Source: a virus. Taken from it: a DNA stretch of 46,538 bases. The stretch is from positions 1-46,538 of the IMG/VR virus record IMGVR_UViG_3300027782_000132. The stretch is one strand, 5' to 3'. The position numbers were made by a program, and so were the translations under genes. Positions 39,769 to 46,538 of this stretch are shown here, one piece after another (the stretch's first letter is position 1; each line of letters begins with the position of its first letter). The notes beneath the pieces were generated by a model, which ran no database searches, was not told the DNA's origin, and saw only the letters and a program-made list of their open reading frames with translations.

Positions 39769-41374
39769 GTTAAAACCGTATCAAGTTGAGGCTGTTGACA
39801 AAATGGCTTTTCGTAAAAAGATGCTAGTTGCATACGAAATGGGTTTGGGTAAAACTTGTATGACTATTGCTGCTCTTGAAAAATTAAAAGAAGAAGGAAC
39901 ACTTACCAAACCAACTTTAATTATTGCGTTGTCTAGTTTGAAATACCAATGGCAAAAAGAAATTAATAAATTCTCAGATGACTATTCCTCTGTAGTGGAT
40001 GGTTCAAAAGGAACTCGTTACATTCGTTGGGAACGAGACATGACCTGGGAAGAACATACTGGTTATATCATTGCTAACTACGAAACCATTGTTGCAGATT
40101 GGGATATAATTAAAGACTATGAGTGGGGCGCAATTGTTTGCGATGAAGCCACTGCTATTAAAAGTTTTAAATCACAGCGTTCAAAAGTAGTAAAAAAACT
40201 TGCTAGAAACATCCCAATTAGATTTGCACTTACAGGTACTCCAATTGAAAACGGACGCCCAGAAGAGTTGTATAGCATTATGCAATTTGTAGATGACACA
40301 TTACTTGGTCGTTTTGATTTGTTTGACCAAACTTTTATTGTACGCAATCATTTTGGTGGAGTGCAACGGTATCGCAATCTTCCTATATTCCACGAAAAAA
40401 TGAAACAAGTGTTTGTTAGAAAAACCCAAAAGGACCCAGATGTAGCACCGTATCTTCCTGAAACTATTCACTTGGAACCAACGCTTATTTCTTTAGACAA
40501 AAAAACAAAAGAACTTTACGACAAAATTGCTAATGATTTAAAACAAGAACTTATAGAAGCACAAACACTTCTTGGTGGTGGGTTCTCATTAGAAGCCCAT
40601 TACGGTCATGGATTTCAACCTGGTTCTCCAGCAGACCAATTGCGTGGCTCAATTATGAGCAAAATAACTTCTTTAAGAATGATATGTGATTCTCCTTTAC
40701 TGCTTGTTGATAGCGCTACAAAATTTAAAAATGGTTGGGTTGATGTAGACGGTGAGTCTATAAACATTGAAGGCTCAAAAGGTGGCAGCGCTTACGTGGC
40801 AGGGTTAGCCGACCAAGGGCTTCTTGATGGGTTAACTAAATCGCCAAAATTAGATGCGGTTATTGACTACATAATTGACCATCTCAACATGGAGGAAAGT
40901 CATAAAGTTGTTATTTTTACTTGCTATTTAGGGGTGCTACCACTTCTCCAAAATGCTTTAACCCAAAAGAAGATAACCAGCACTCTGTACTCTGGACAAA
41001 TGGACGCCAAGGCTAAAGAAGAATCAAAGACTTTGTTCCAAACTTCTTTAGACGTACGAGTATTAATCTCTACTGATGCTGGCGGCTACGGCGTAGACTT
41101 ACCTCAAGCCAATCTTCTTGTTAATTATGATTTACCTTGGTCGTCAGGAACTGCGGTCCAAAGAAACTCACGAATTCGTCGTGCTTCTAGTGCCTGGAAA
41201 AGCGTTGTTATTCAAGACTTTTTAGTGCTAGGCTCCATAGAAGAGCGCCAGCACCAGATGTTATTACAGAAGAATGCCGTAGCAGATGCTGTAATGGATG
41301 GAGCAGGAATTAATAAAAAAGGCGGAATTGACCTAACCGTTGGTAGCCTGATAAACTTCTTGCAGGGAAAATAG
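39746..41374 (+). CDS. SNF2-family DNA helicase/translocase
   Basis: 542 residues. Superfamily 2 motifs: LKPYQVEAVDKM (Q-like), EMGLGKT (Walker A, 31-37), VCDEATAIKS (131-140) and FALTGTPIENG. C-terminal lobe: ISTDAGGYGVDLPQA and QRNSRIRR, motif VI with Ser replacing the usual Gly. An inserted Gly-rich loop lies near 275-300. These enzymes translocate on duplex DNA and help recombination or remove proteins. ATG 39746 is used; ATG 39755 is a near alternative. Shares motif set with phage SNF2 helicases. Confidence 0.85.
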   Translation: MTQMFTGELKPYQVEAVDKMAFRKKMLVAYEMGLGKTCMTIAALEKLKEEGTLTKPTLIIALSSLKYQWQKEINKFSDDYSSVVDGSKGTRYIRWERDMTWEEHTGYIIANYETIVADWDIIKDYEWGAIVCDEATAIKSFKSQRSKVVKKLARNIPIRFALTGTPIENGRPEELYSIMQFVDDTLLGRFDLFDQTFIVRNHFGGVQRYRNLPIFHEKMKQVFVRKTQKDPDVAPYLPETIHLEPTLISLDKKTKELYDKIANDLKQELIEAQTLLGGGFSLEAHYGHGFQPGSPADQLRGSIMSKITSLRMICDSPLLLVDSATKFKNGWVDVDGESINIEGSKGGSAYVAGLADQGLLDGLTKSPKLDAVIDYIIDHLNMEESHKVVIFTCYLGVLPLLQNALTQKKITSTLYSGQMDAKAKEESKTLFQTSLDVRVLISTDAGGYGVDLPQANLLVNYDLPWSSGTAVQRNSRIRRASSAWKSVVIQDFLVLGSIEERQHQMLLQKNAVADAVMDGAGINKKGGIDLTVGSLINFLQGK

Positions 41375-41384
41375 GGGGAACAAA

Positions 41385-41825
41385 ATGGCACGAATCAAAG
41401 CAGAAACAACACGCACAGCAGACCAAGACAGCCTTGTTAATCAGGCTAAAGAATATGCGTTCATCAAATCACAGATGGATTATTTAGAGAAACAACAAAA
41501 AGAACTTCGTGAGAAGTTGTTTGAGGTTCTTGATACTTCGGGTGAACCTGATGATAAAGGCAACATAATCGTAGAACTTCCTCAAGAAGTTGATGGGTTT
41601 TTTTCCATCGTAAAACAAAAGCGAGTATCTCGTAAAGTTGATGAACTTGTTGCAGATGAAATTATTACCGCAAAAGGTATGGAAGAAACTCTGTACAAAA
41701 CAGTTCGTATGGTAGATGAAGACGCACTAATGGCTGCGTTGTACAACGATGAACTTACAGAAGAAGAAATTGACCAAATGTATCCACAGAAAATTACGTG
41801 GGCACTTGTTCTAAGTAAGAAGTAA
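41385..41825 (+). CDS. Coiled-coil protein of replication region, 146 aa
   Basis: 146 residues. NQAKEYAFIKSQMDYLEKQQKELREKLFEVLD is a coiled coil, followed by beta strands (GNIIVELPQEVDGFFSIVKQKRVSRKVD) and acidic helices (ALYNDELTEEEIDQMYP). A conserved type in actinobacteriophage-like and environmental phages, of unknown function. GGGGGAAC precedes the ATG. Lies between helicase and HTH genes. Confidence 0.5.
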   Translation: MARIKAETTRTADQDSLVNQAKEYAFIKSQMDYLEKQQKELREKLFEVLDTSGEPDDKGNIIVELPQEVDGFFSIVKQKRVSRKVDELVADEIITAKGMEETLYKTVRMVDEDALMAALYNDELTEEEIDQMYPQKITWALVLSKK

Positions 41826-41827
41826 TC

Positions 41828-42313
41828 ATGGCAGGTCTACGGGGTCAAGACGAAATTGAAAAAGCGTTTGCGGATTTGGAATACGTTCCAGGGTCTAAGA
41901 AAAAACGCCGTGAATTGGACCCAAAAATTTCTCGCCGTAAGGTGGGGGAAAGTAATGGTTGGGATGCAAACCCAGTCATTAAAACATTAGGCGGAAAAGA
42001 AACGGAAGTCTTTACGATTAGTGCACTAGCACTAGCGTTAGAGAAGTCCATAGTTTCTGTACGCTTATGGGAGCGCAAAGGGTATATCCCACGTGCACCA
42101 TACAGACTTCGTGCCAAGACTCTTGGTGGGAAGAAGACTGGTGGTAATCGTGTGTACACCAGAGCGCTCATTGAGTCCACACTTGAAGAGTTTTCAAAGC
42201 GTGGCTTATTAGGAACTGCTCGTGTAGAGTGGAACCGACACGAAGACCTTACAGAGGCTTTAGTAAAGCGCTGGAAGGACATCATATCCGAAGAGAGCCG
42301 TGAGGCCTCATGA
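41828..42313 (+). CDS. MerR-like helix-turn-helix protein
   Basis: 161 residues. FTISALALALEKSIVSVRLWERKGYIPRAPYRL is a MerR/excisionase-type winged HTH, and GGNRVYTRALIESTLEEF its second part. The N-terminus is basic (KKKRRELDPKISRRK). It may control replication genes or act as a DNA-shaping accessory. It stands just upstream of the SSB-like and polymerase genes, with ATGA overlap to the first. No ligand domain is present. Confidence 0.65.
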   Translation: MAGLRGQDEIEKAFADLEYVPGSKKKRRELDPKISRRKVGESNGWDANPVIKTLGGKETEVFTISALALALEKSIVSVRLWERKGYIPRAPYRLRAKTLGGKKTGGNRVYTRALIESTLEEFSKRGLLGTARVEWNRHEDLTEALVKRWKDIISEESREAS

Positions 42314-42978
42314 CCGAAAGAAACCAAATGCCGATTACAAAACCAGCAGTAAACGCTGAAACCTATCTTGAAGAAGATAGCGCTGATATCCAACCTACAG
42401 TTGGAACAACCGTGCAAGAAGGCTGGGATGCAGCCGAAGCACTACTCAAAGTAGAGACATCTGAATTCCCAACAGATTTCCGATTCTCTGACGAACCACA
42501 CCTTGTAAAGTTTTTACAAGACCGCCCATTTGCAACTTACGAGCAGCACTGGATTGAACGCCCAAAGGGTAAGAAGTCTTTTGTTTGCATCGGAGATGGT
42601 TGCCCACTTTGTGAAATCCTTGGCGATAAGCCACGAGGCAAGTTTGCATTCAATGTTCTTGTATTAACTGGCGATGTTCAGGGCGTACAAATTTTGACTG
42701 CACCTCCGTCACTTGCCCGCCAGATTAAGAAAGCCCACGATGATGAGCGCAAAGGCCCTCTTGACCGTGAGTTCTGGGAAATTTCTCGCATGGGAACAGG
42801 CCCTACTACGCAGTACACCCTCAACTTCGTACGTGGTCGTGACCTTGCAGAGGAATGGAAGTTGTCACTAGACAACGTTAATGAGTTAATTGCAAACGCT
42901 GAGTCTTTTTCAGCCGAAGATGTAGTTCGTGAGACCCCTCGCTCTGAACTTCTTGAAATTGCTCGCTCAATAGCGTAA
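42310..42978 (+). CDS. Single-stranded DNA-binding protein-like
   Basis: 222 residues. QHWIERPKGKKSFVCIGDGCPLCEILGDKPRGKFAFNVLVL (about 79-119) contains a small Cys pair (CPLC) inside a beta fold as in phage gp32-like and other phage SSBs. Helical C-terminus, acidic middle (DNVNELIANAESFSAEDV). It probably covers single strands at the fork. The following leader carries RNA hairpins that may regulate the polymerase. Assigned by motif and position; function not proved. Confidence 0.6.
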   Translation: MTERNQMPITKPAVNAETYLEEDSADIQPTVGTTVQEGWDAAEALLKVETSEFPTDFRFSDEPHLVKFLQDRPFATYEQHWIERPKGKKSFVCIGDGCPLCEILGDKPRGKFAFNVLVLTGDVQGVQILTAPPSLARQIKKAHDDERKGPLDREFWEISRMGTGPTTQYTLNFVRGRDLAEEWKLSLDNVNELIANAESFSAEDVVRETPRSELLEIARSIA

Positions 42979-42992
42979 GACTTCCAAGTAGC

Positions 42993-43043
42993 AGGGGGCC
43001 TGTTTATATCCGTTTCCAGGCCCCCTCTACACACTTAGAGGGG
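42993..43043 (+). promoter_or_regulatory. Mutually exclusive hairpins over polymerase RBS
   Basis: Hairpin 1 pairs AGGGGGCCTG (42993-43002) with CAGGCCCCCT (43017-43026), a perfect 10-base-pair stem with a 14-base loop. Hairpin 2 pairs CCCCTCTA (43022-43029) with TAGAGGGG (43036-43043), a perfect 8-base-pair stem with a 6-base loop. They share 43022-43026, so only one can form. Hairpin 2 buries GAGGGG, the ribosome-binding site 6 bases before ATG 43050. There is no T-run, so this is not a plain terminator. Likely translational control of the polymerase. Confidence 0.6.
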
Positions 43044-43049
43044 ATTTAG

Positions 43050-45059
43050 ATGAACATAATTACAACTAAACAACAGTTAGCAGACCTTGTTGAGTTTTAC
43101 TCCAAGGTAGAGGGTTTTGCTTTTGACGTTGAAACCGTTGGTGATAACCGTATCCAACCAGTAGTAAACGACGTGCTATGGATTTCATTAGCAACAGATG
43201 ACCGTACAGATGTCATACCTATGGGTCACCCTAATGGTGAATTTTTGCATTGGGATAAAGAACTTTTATTAAGTGGTCAAAAGAAACTTGCTGCAGGAAA
43301 AGAACGTGACGATTTAAAAGACACAGACTTTACAAAGAACCAAGCCAAGTGGACACCAGTGTTTGATGCTCCACCAGAGCAATTACTTCCAGGAGATGTC
43401 TTTAAGGCATTAAAACCATTGTTCTTTAGTGACCAGTTAAAAGTTGGTCACAACATTAAATTTGACCTTAAATCAATTGCTAAATATTATCGTGGCGTAG
43501 TTCCAACAAAACCGTTTTTTGACACAATGATGGCAGCGTTTGTACTTGATAACCGTAACCGTGGAAAACTAGGGCTTAAAGATTGCGCTGAAAAGTTTTT
43601 AAAGATTAAAGTTGAAAAAGGTATTGGTGCAATGGTGGAGGTTCATTCCTTTTCAGACGTAGCACATTACTCAGGGTTTGACTCAGAGGTTACTTGGAAG
43701 TTATACCGTTTATTAGCGCCTAAGTTAACAGGCGGGTTATCCCGTGTATGGGGATTAGAGATGGATGTTGTTGCAGCGCTCTGCGATATGGAACTTGCTG
43801 GAGCATCTATTGATGTAGAGGAACTTAAACTTCTTAAAGAACGGTTAGAGACAGACATTGATTTAGCACGAGGCAAGGCGTACAAGTTGGCTGGCAAACC
43901 ATTTGCTATGAACTCAGTGCCAGAGAAACAGAGGTTGCTATTCCTTCCTAAAGACGAAGGTGGTCGTGGCATCAAGCCAAACGTTAAGATTAAAATTGCT
44001 TTAACGGCTAAAGGCCAAGATATATCGTATGCACACGGAGAGTTAACAATTAACCATTTCTCTGTATCATCAGATGCTTTGGAGTTTTATCGCGCTAAAG
44101 ACGAGTTAGTAGATGCAATCCTTGAGTACCAGGACTTGAACAAGTTGATGACTACTTATGTGATTCCATACTTAGGTGGTGAGGTAACTCGCACTAATCT
44201 AGGTAAGTCAAAGATTGTGCAAAAAGATTCGCTCCTAATCAAAGGTAAAGTACATACTAACTTTAAGTCACATGGAGCAGAGACAGGTCGTTTTTCCAGT
44301 AGTGACCCAAACCTACAGAACATTCCTTCATCGGGTAAGTACGGTAAGTTGATTCGTAATTTGTTTATTGCACCATCAGGATACAAACTGGTTGTAGCAG
44401 ATTACTCGCAGATTGAACCACGCATCATTGCAGCGTTTTCTAATGACCCAATTATGGTTGATAACTATGTAACTGGTGGAGATATTTATACAACTATTGG
44501 TAACACAATGGGTGTAGACCGCAAAGCAGGTAAAGTTTTAGTGCTATCTATTGCCTACGGTGTAGGGCCAGACAAGATTGCACAACAAGTTGGTTGTTCT
44601 ATTACTGAAGCAAAAGATTTGCTTAATCGGTTTACAGCGCAGTTTAGTGACATTGCAAAGTACAAGGCAAAGGTTATTCGTATGGCAGCACAGCAGTCTC
44701 CAGTACCGTTTGTAGAGACTTTAATGGGCCGTCGTCGTTACATTCCTGATTTACGAAGCATTGATAAAGGACTAAAGTCAAGAGCAGACCGACAAGCATT
44801 TAATACAGTTATTCAAGGTTCTGCAGCAGACATTATGAAACTAGCCATTATTAGGGCACATTCGTGTTTTATTGATGAACCAGATGTAAATGTCGTATTG
44901 ACTGTGCACGATGAACTTGTTACAGTTGCACGTGATGATTTAGCCGAGGAAACCGCCAAAGCGATTCGTGAGTCAATGGAAGGAATCAAAATGAAAGAAA
45001 TTACAGTTCCTTTGATTGCTGACGTAAAAATAGTAAACAAGTGGGGAGAAGCGAAGTGA
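43050..45059 (+). CDS. DNA polymerase, family A, with 3'-5' exonuclease
   Basis: 669 residues. Exonuclease motifs: FAFDVETVG (D26, E28), VGHNIKFDLKS and HYSGFDSEV. Polymerase: HGAETGRFSSSDPNLQNIP, motif A VVADYSQIEPRI (D451), motif B RKAGKVLVLSIAYG (R491, K495, Y503) and motif C LTVHDELV (H620, D621, E622). All catalytic residues are present. The position equal to E. coli Phe762 is Leu499. A 5'-3' exonuclease domain is missing, as in most phage polymerases. Its ribosome-binding site lies in a hairpin. Starts 71 bases after the SSB-like gene and ends in GTGA. Confidence 0.93.
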   Translation: MNIITTKQQLADLVEFYSKVEGFAFDVETVGDNRIQPVVNDVLWISLATDDRTDVIPMGHPNGEFLHWDKELLLSGQKKLAAGKERDDLKDTDFTKNQAKWTPVFDAPPEQLLPGDVFKALKPLFFSDQLKVGHNIKFDLKSIAKYYRGVVPTKPFFDTMMAAFVLDNRNRGKLGLKDCAEKFLKIKVEKGIGAMVEVHSFSDVAHYSGFDSEVTWKLYRLLAPKLTGGLSRVWGLEMDVVAALCDMELAGASIDVEELKLLKERLETDIDLARGKAYKLAGKPFAMNSVPEKQRLLFLPKDEGGRGIKPNVKIKIALTAKGQDISYAHGELTINHFSVSSDALEFYRAKDELVDAILEYQDLNKLMTTYVIPYLGGEVTRTNLGKSKIVQKDSLLIKGKVHTNFKSHGAETGRFSSSDPNLQNIPSSGKYGKLIRNLFIAPSGYKLVVADYSQIEPRIIAAFSNDPIMVDNYVTGGDIYTTIGNTMGVDRKAGKVLVLSIAYGVGPDKIAQQVGCSITEAKDLLNRFTAQFSDIAKYKAKVIRMAAQQSPVPFVETLMGRRRYIPDLRSIDKGLKSRADRQAFNTVIQGSAADIMKLAIIRAHSCFIDEPDVNVVLTVHDELVTVARDDLAEETAKAIRESMEGIKMKEITVPLIADVKIVNKWGEAK

Positions 45060-45172
45060 AATTTATTTGTAAACTATTTGGACACAAAATGTACAACATT
45101 GTGTGGTCTAGCCTAGACCAAGACTTTACAGTCTTGTGTGTACGTTGCGAGTCACGTTGGGAAACTAAGTGA
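45056..45172 (+). CDS. Zinc-finger mini-protein, 38 aa
   Basis: 38 residues, MKFICKLFGHKMY..., with C5, H10 and a late CVRC pair (C28, C31). The pattern 'C-x4-H ... C-x2-C' is frequent in small phage zinc-binding proteins. GTG start overlapping the polymerase stop (GTGA); also ends in GTGA with the next gene. Translationally coupled at both ends. Confidence 0.55.
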   Translation: MKFICKLFGHKMYNIVWSSLDQDFTVLCVRCESRWETK

Positions 45173-45540
45173 CTAACGCAGACTGGTGGGCTAAACAACT
45201 AGGCGCACAACCACAACAAGCGCCCGTAGCAGCACGTCCAGCAAATAACCCTATGCCGCCATCACAACAGCCTATGACTACTTTTCAACAACCTACTCCT
45301 ATGTCTAAAGCCCAGAGTTCTACTCAGACACAGTTGTGCCCAGATTGCGGTGGAGGTAACTATATGACCGTACAAAATGCAGCAGCACGTTGTTACGACT
45401 GTGGTTATCCAATTACTCAAGCAGGAAGCCGTTATGGAGCCTTAACAGGTGCAAGCGTAGAAGGTAGCGCAAAACAAGCAAACGGCAATGACGTAGCAAG
45501 TAATTGGAACCCACAAGGAATTATTGGGAGGATAAATTGA
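45169..45540 (+). CDS. Zinc-ribbon protein with disordered N-terminus
   Basis: 123 residues. Residues 1-50 are Pro/Gln/Ala-rich and disordered; residues about 56-80 are a zinc ribbon (LCPDCGGGNYM, RCYDCGYPI); the C-terminus ends NPQGIIGRIN. Start is GTG 45169 within the previous stop. Its stop overlaps the RecA TTG start. Lies between polymerase and RecA, so a role in replication or recombination is likely. Confidence 0.6.
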   Translation: MTNADWWAKQLGAQPQQAPVAARPANNPMPPSQQPMTTFQQPTPMSKAQSSTQTQLCPDCGGGNYMTVQNAAARCYDCGYPITQAGSRYGALTGASVEGSAKQANGNDVASNWNPQGIIGRIN

Positions 45541-46538
45541 TAAATGATGAAGCCAAAAAAATTGTTGCTCAACTTAATAAAAGGTTTGGGGACAACGTTG
45601 TTGTTCTTGCCAGTGATATTCGTGGCGACACTATTCCTCGTATTACAAGCGGCTCTACTACTCTTGACTATGTTCTTGGGGGCGGTTTTCCAGGTAATCA
45701 ATGGAATGAACTCATTGGTGAACCATCTCACGGAAAAACTGCTGTTGCTCTTAAAACCATTGCAGCCAATCAGCAACGAGACCCCAATTACACAACCGTT
45801 TGGGTTGCCGCTGAACAATGGGTCCCAGACTATGCAGCAATGTGTGGTGTGGATACAACACGGGTCATTGTCATTGAAACGTCAGTCATGGAAGAGGCCT
45901 ATCAAGCCGTAATTGAATTTGCTGAATCAAAAGCAGTTGATGCAATTGTAATTGATTCATTACCTGCCCTATCCCCTGCTCCAGAAATGGAAAAGGACAT
46001 GTCAGAAATGACTGTAGGAAGGGGCGCATTACTTACTAACAAGTTCTTCAGAGTCGTCGGGACAGCGATGAAGCGGTCATTGGTTGAGGATGAGCGTCCT
46101 GTATTGGGCCTCATCATCAATCAATACCGAATGAAGATTGGTGTAATGCATGGCGACCCACGGACAACTCCTGGCGGAGAAGGAAAGAACTATGCATTCT
46201 TTACACGTTGTGAAGTACGTCGTAAGGAATGGATTGAAATCGGTTCAGGAACAAATAAAGTACGAGTAGGACAACAAATTGTTGTTCGTACATTAAAGAA
46301 CAAGACTGCACCACCACAACGTGTTGCATACTTTGATTTTTACTTTGCAGAAGGTGGCAACTGTGCTCCAGGAGAATACGATTTCGCAAAAGAAATTGCT
46401 TCTCTAGGAGTAATCATGGGAGTCATTAACCGCAAGGGTGGTTGGTTCTACCACGGTGAGCGCAAGTGGCAGGGTATTGACTCTGTTATTGCCAGCATCC
46501 GTGAGGAAGTTGACCTTAAAGAAGAGATACAAAAAGCA
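45537..46538 (+). CDS. recA: RecA-type recombinase, 3' truncated by window
   Basis: 334 codons, open at the right edge. Walker A GEPSHGKT (61-68), catalytic-type E93 in VWVAAEQW, Walker B AIVIDSLPALSP (136-147), EMTVGRGALLTNKFF (loop 1 side) and GLIINQYRMKIGV...TTPGGEGKNYAF (loop 2 region) match RecA closely. It promotes strand exchange and recombination-dependent replication. The start is TTG 45537, which has a strong GGGAGG 5 bases upstream; no in-frame ATG lies nearby. Overlaps the preceding stop. Confidence 0.88.
   Translation, partial: MINDEAKKIVAQLNKRFGDNVVVLASDIRGDTIPRITSGSTTLDYVLGGGFPGNQWNELIGEPSHGKTAVALKTIAANQQRDPNYTTVWVAAEQWVPDYAAMCGVDTTRVIVIETSVMEEAYQAVIEFAESKAVDAIVIDSLPALSPAPEMEKDMSEMTVGRGALLTNKFFRVVGTAMKRSLVEDERPVLGLIINQYRMKIGVMHGDPRTTPGGEGKNYAFFTRCEVRRKEWIEIGSGTNKVRVGQQIVVRTLKNKTAPPQRVAYFDFYFAEGGNCAPGEYDFAKEIASLGVIMGVINRKGGWFYHGERKWQGIDSVIASIREEVDLKEEIQKA

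Noticed and set aside
42993-43030. Simple rho-independent terminator after the SSB-like gene
   Set aside because: The stem is strong but is followed by CTACACAC rather than a T-run. The overlap with a second hairpin at the ribosome-binding site favours translational control.
1-46538. tRNA genes, integrase or attachment sites
   Set aside because: No cloverleaf-like gap or recombinase was found. Gaps between genes are all under 150 bases and were read individually.

Overview
The window is a continuous stretch of a tailed-phage genome with a contractile (myovirus-type) tail. It holds tail sheath, tail tube, a tape measure with wall-degrading domains, a baseplate series (gp53-, gp27/gpD-, gp25-, gp47/J-, gp5- and gpI-like), long receptor-binding fibres, and a full DNA replication module. 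Terminase, portal and major capsid genes are absent, so this is about half of a larger genome or contig. No integrase, tRNA, insertion sequence or CRISPR array was seen. Base composition is low to moderate in GC, about 40% in most lines, with a richer patch near 33.8-35.2 kb. Genes are packed with TAATG, ATGA and GTGA stop/start overlaps. The tape measure's two peptidoglycan-degrading domains indicate a bacterial host with a peptidoglycan wall. One possible leaderless promoter hints at an actinobacterial host, but the host cannot be fixed from sequence alone.

Layout. (1) 1-5447: collagen-like side fibres built from Gly-X-Gln repeats interrupted by reused beta modules. (2) 5507-9142: a surface-chemistry cassette, with an FkbM-like methyltransferase on the plus strand and four overlapping minus-strand genes (GT25-type glycosyltransferase, ATP-grasp ligase, TPR-like protein, GH130-like beta-propeller). 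(3) 9212-16756: two tandem paralogous trios of adhesin genes (short beta fibre plus two fibres with polyglycine-rich tips), separated by two small genes. (4) 16766-18719: a putative head-tail connector followed by a chain of very small genes, one acidic, six lysine-rich and two carrying Cys knuckles, closed by a strong terminator. (5) 18828-23034: HK97-gp10-like and tail-terminator-like proteins, sheath, tube, and a tail assembly chaperone pair joined by an apparent frameshift. (6) 23044-33382: tape measure and baseplate. (7) 33393-35842: small membrane protein, unknown acidic protein, and a winged-helix initiator-like gene with origin-like repeats inside it. (8) 35835-46538: helicase loader, DnaB helicase, DnaG primase, SNF2-type helicase, an SSB-like protein, family A DNA polymerase and RecA, interspersed with small zinc-finger proteins.

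How it fits together: the plus-strand structural genes build a contractile tail whose baseplate carries several interchangeable adhesins. The minus-strand cassette probably modifies glycans, either of the host surface or of the fibres themselves. The right-hand module would copy the genome: initiator/origin, then loader, helicase, primase, polymerase and recombinase.

The most notable less-described features are: two mutually exclusive RNA hairpins over the DNA polymerase ribosome-binding site; a lambda-O-like arrangement with inverted repeats and an AT-rich tract inside the initiator-like gene; a start-codon-less chaperone extension read by frameshift; a GT25 enzyme beside viral collagen; the duplicated adhesin cassette; and the Lys/Cys micro-protein chain.
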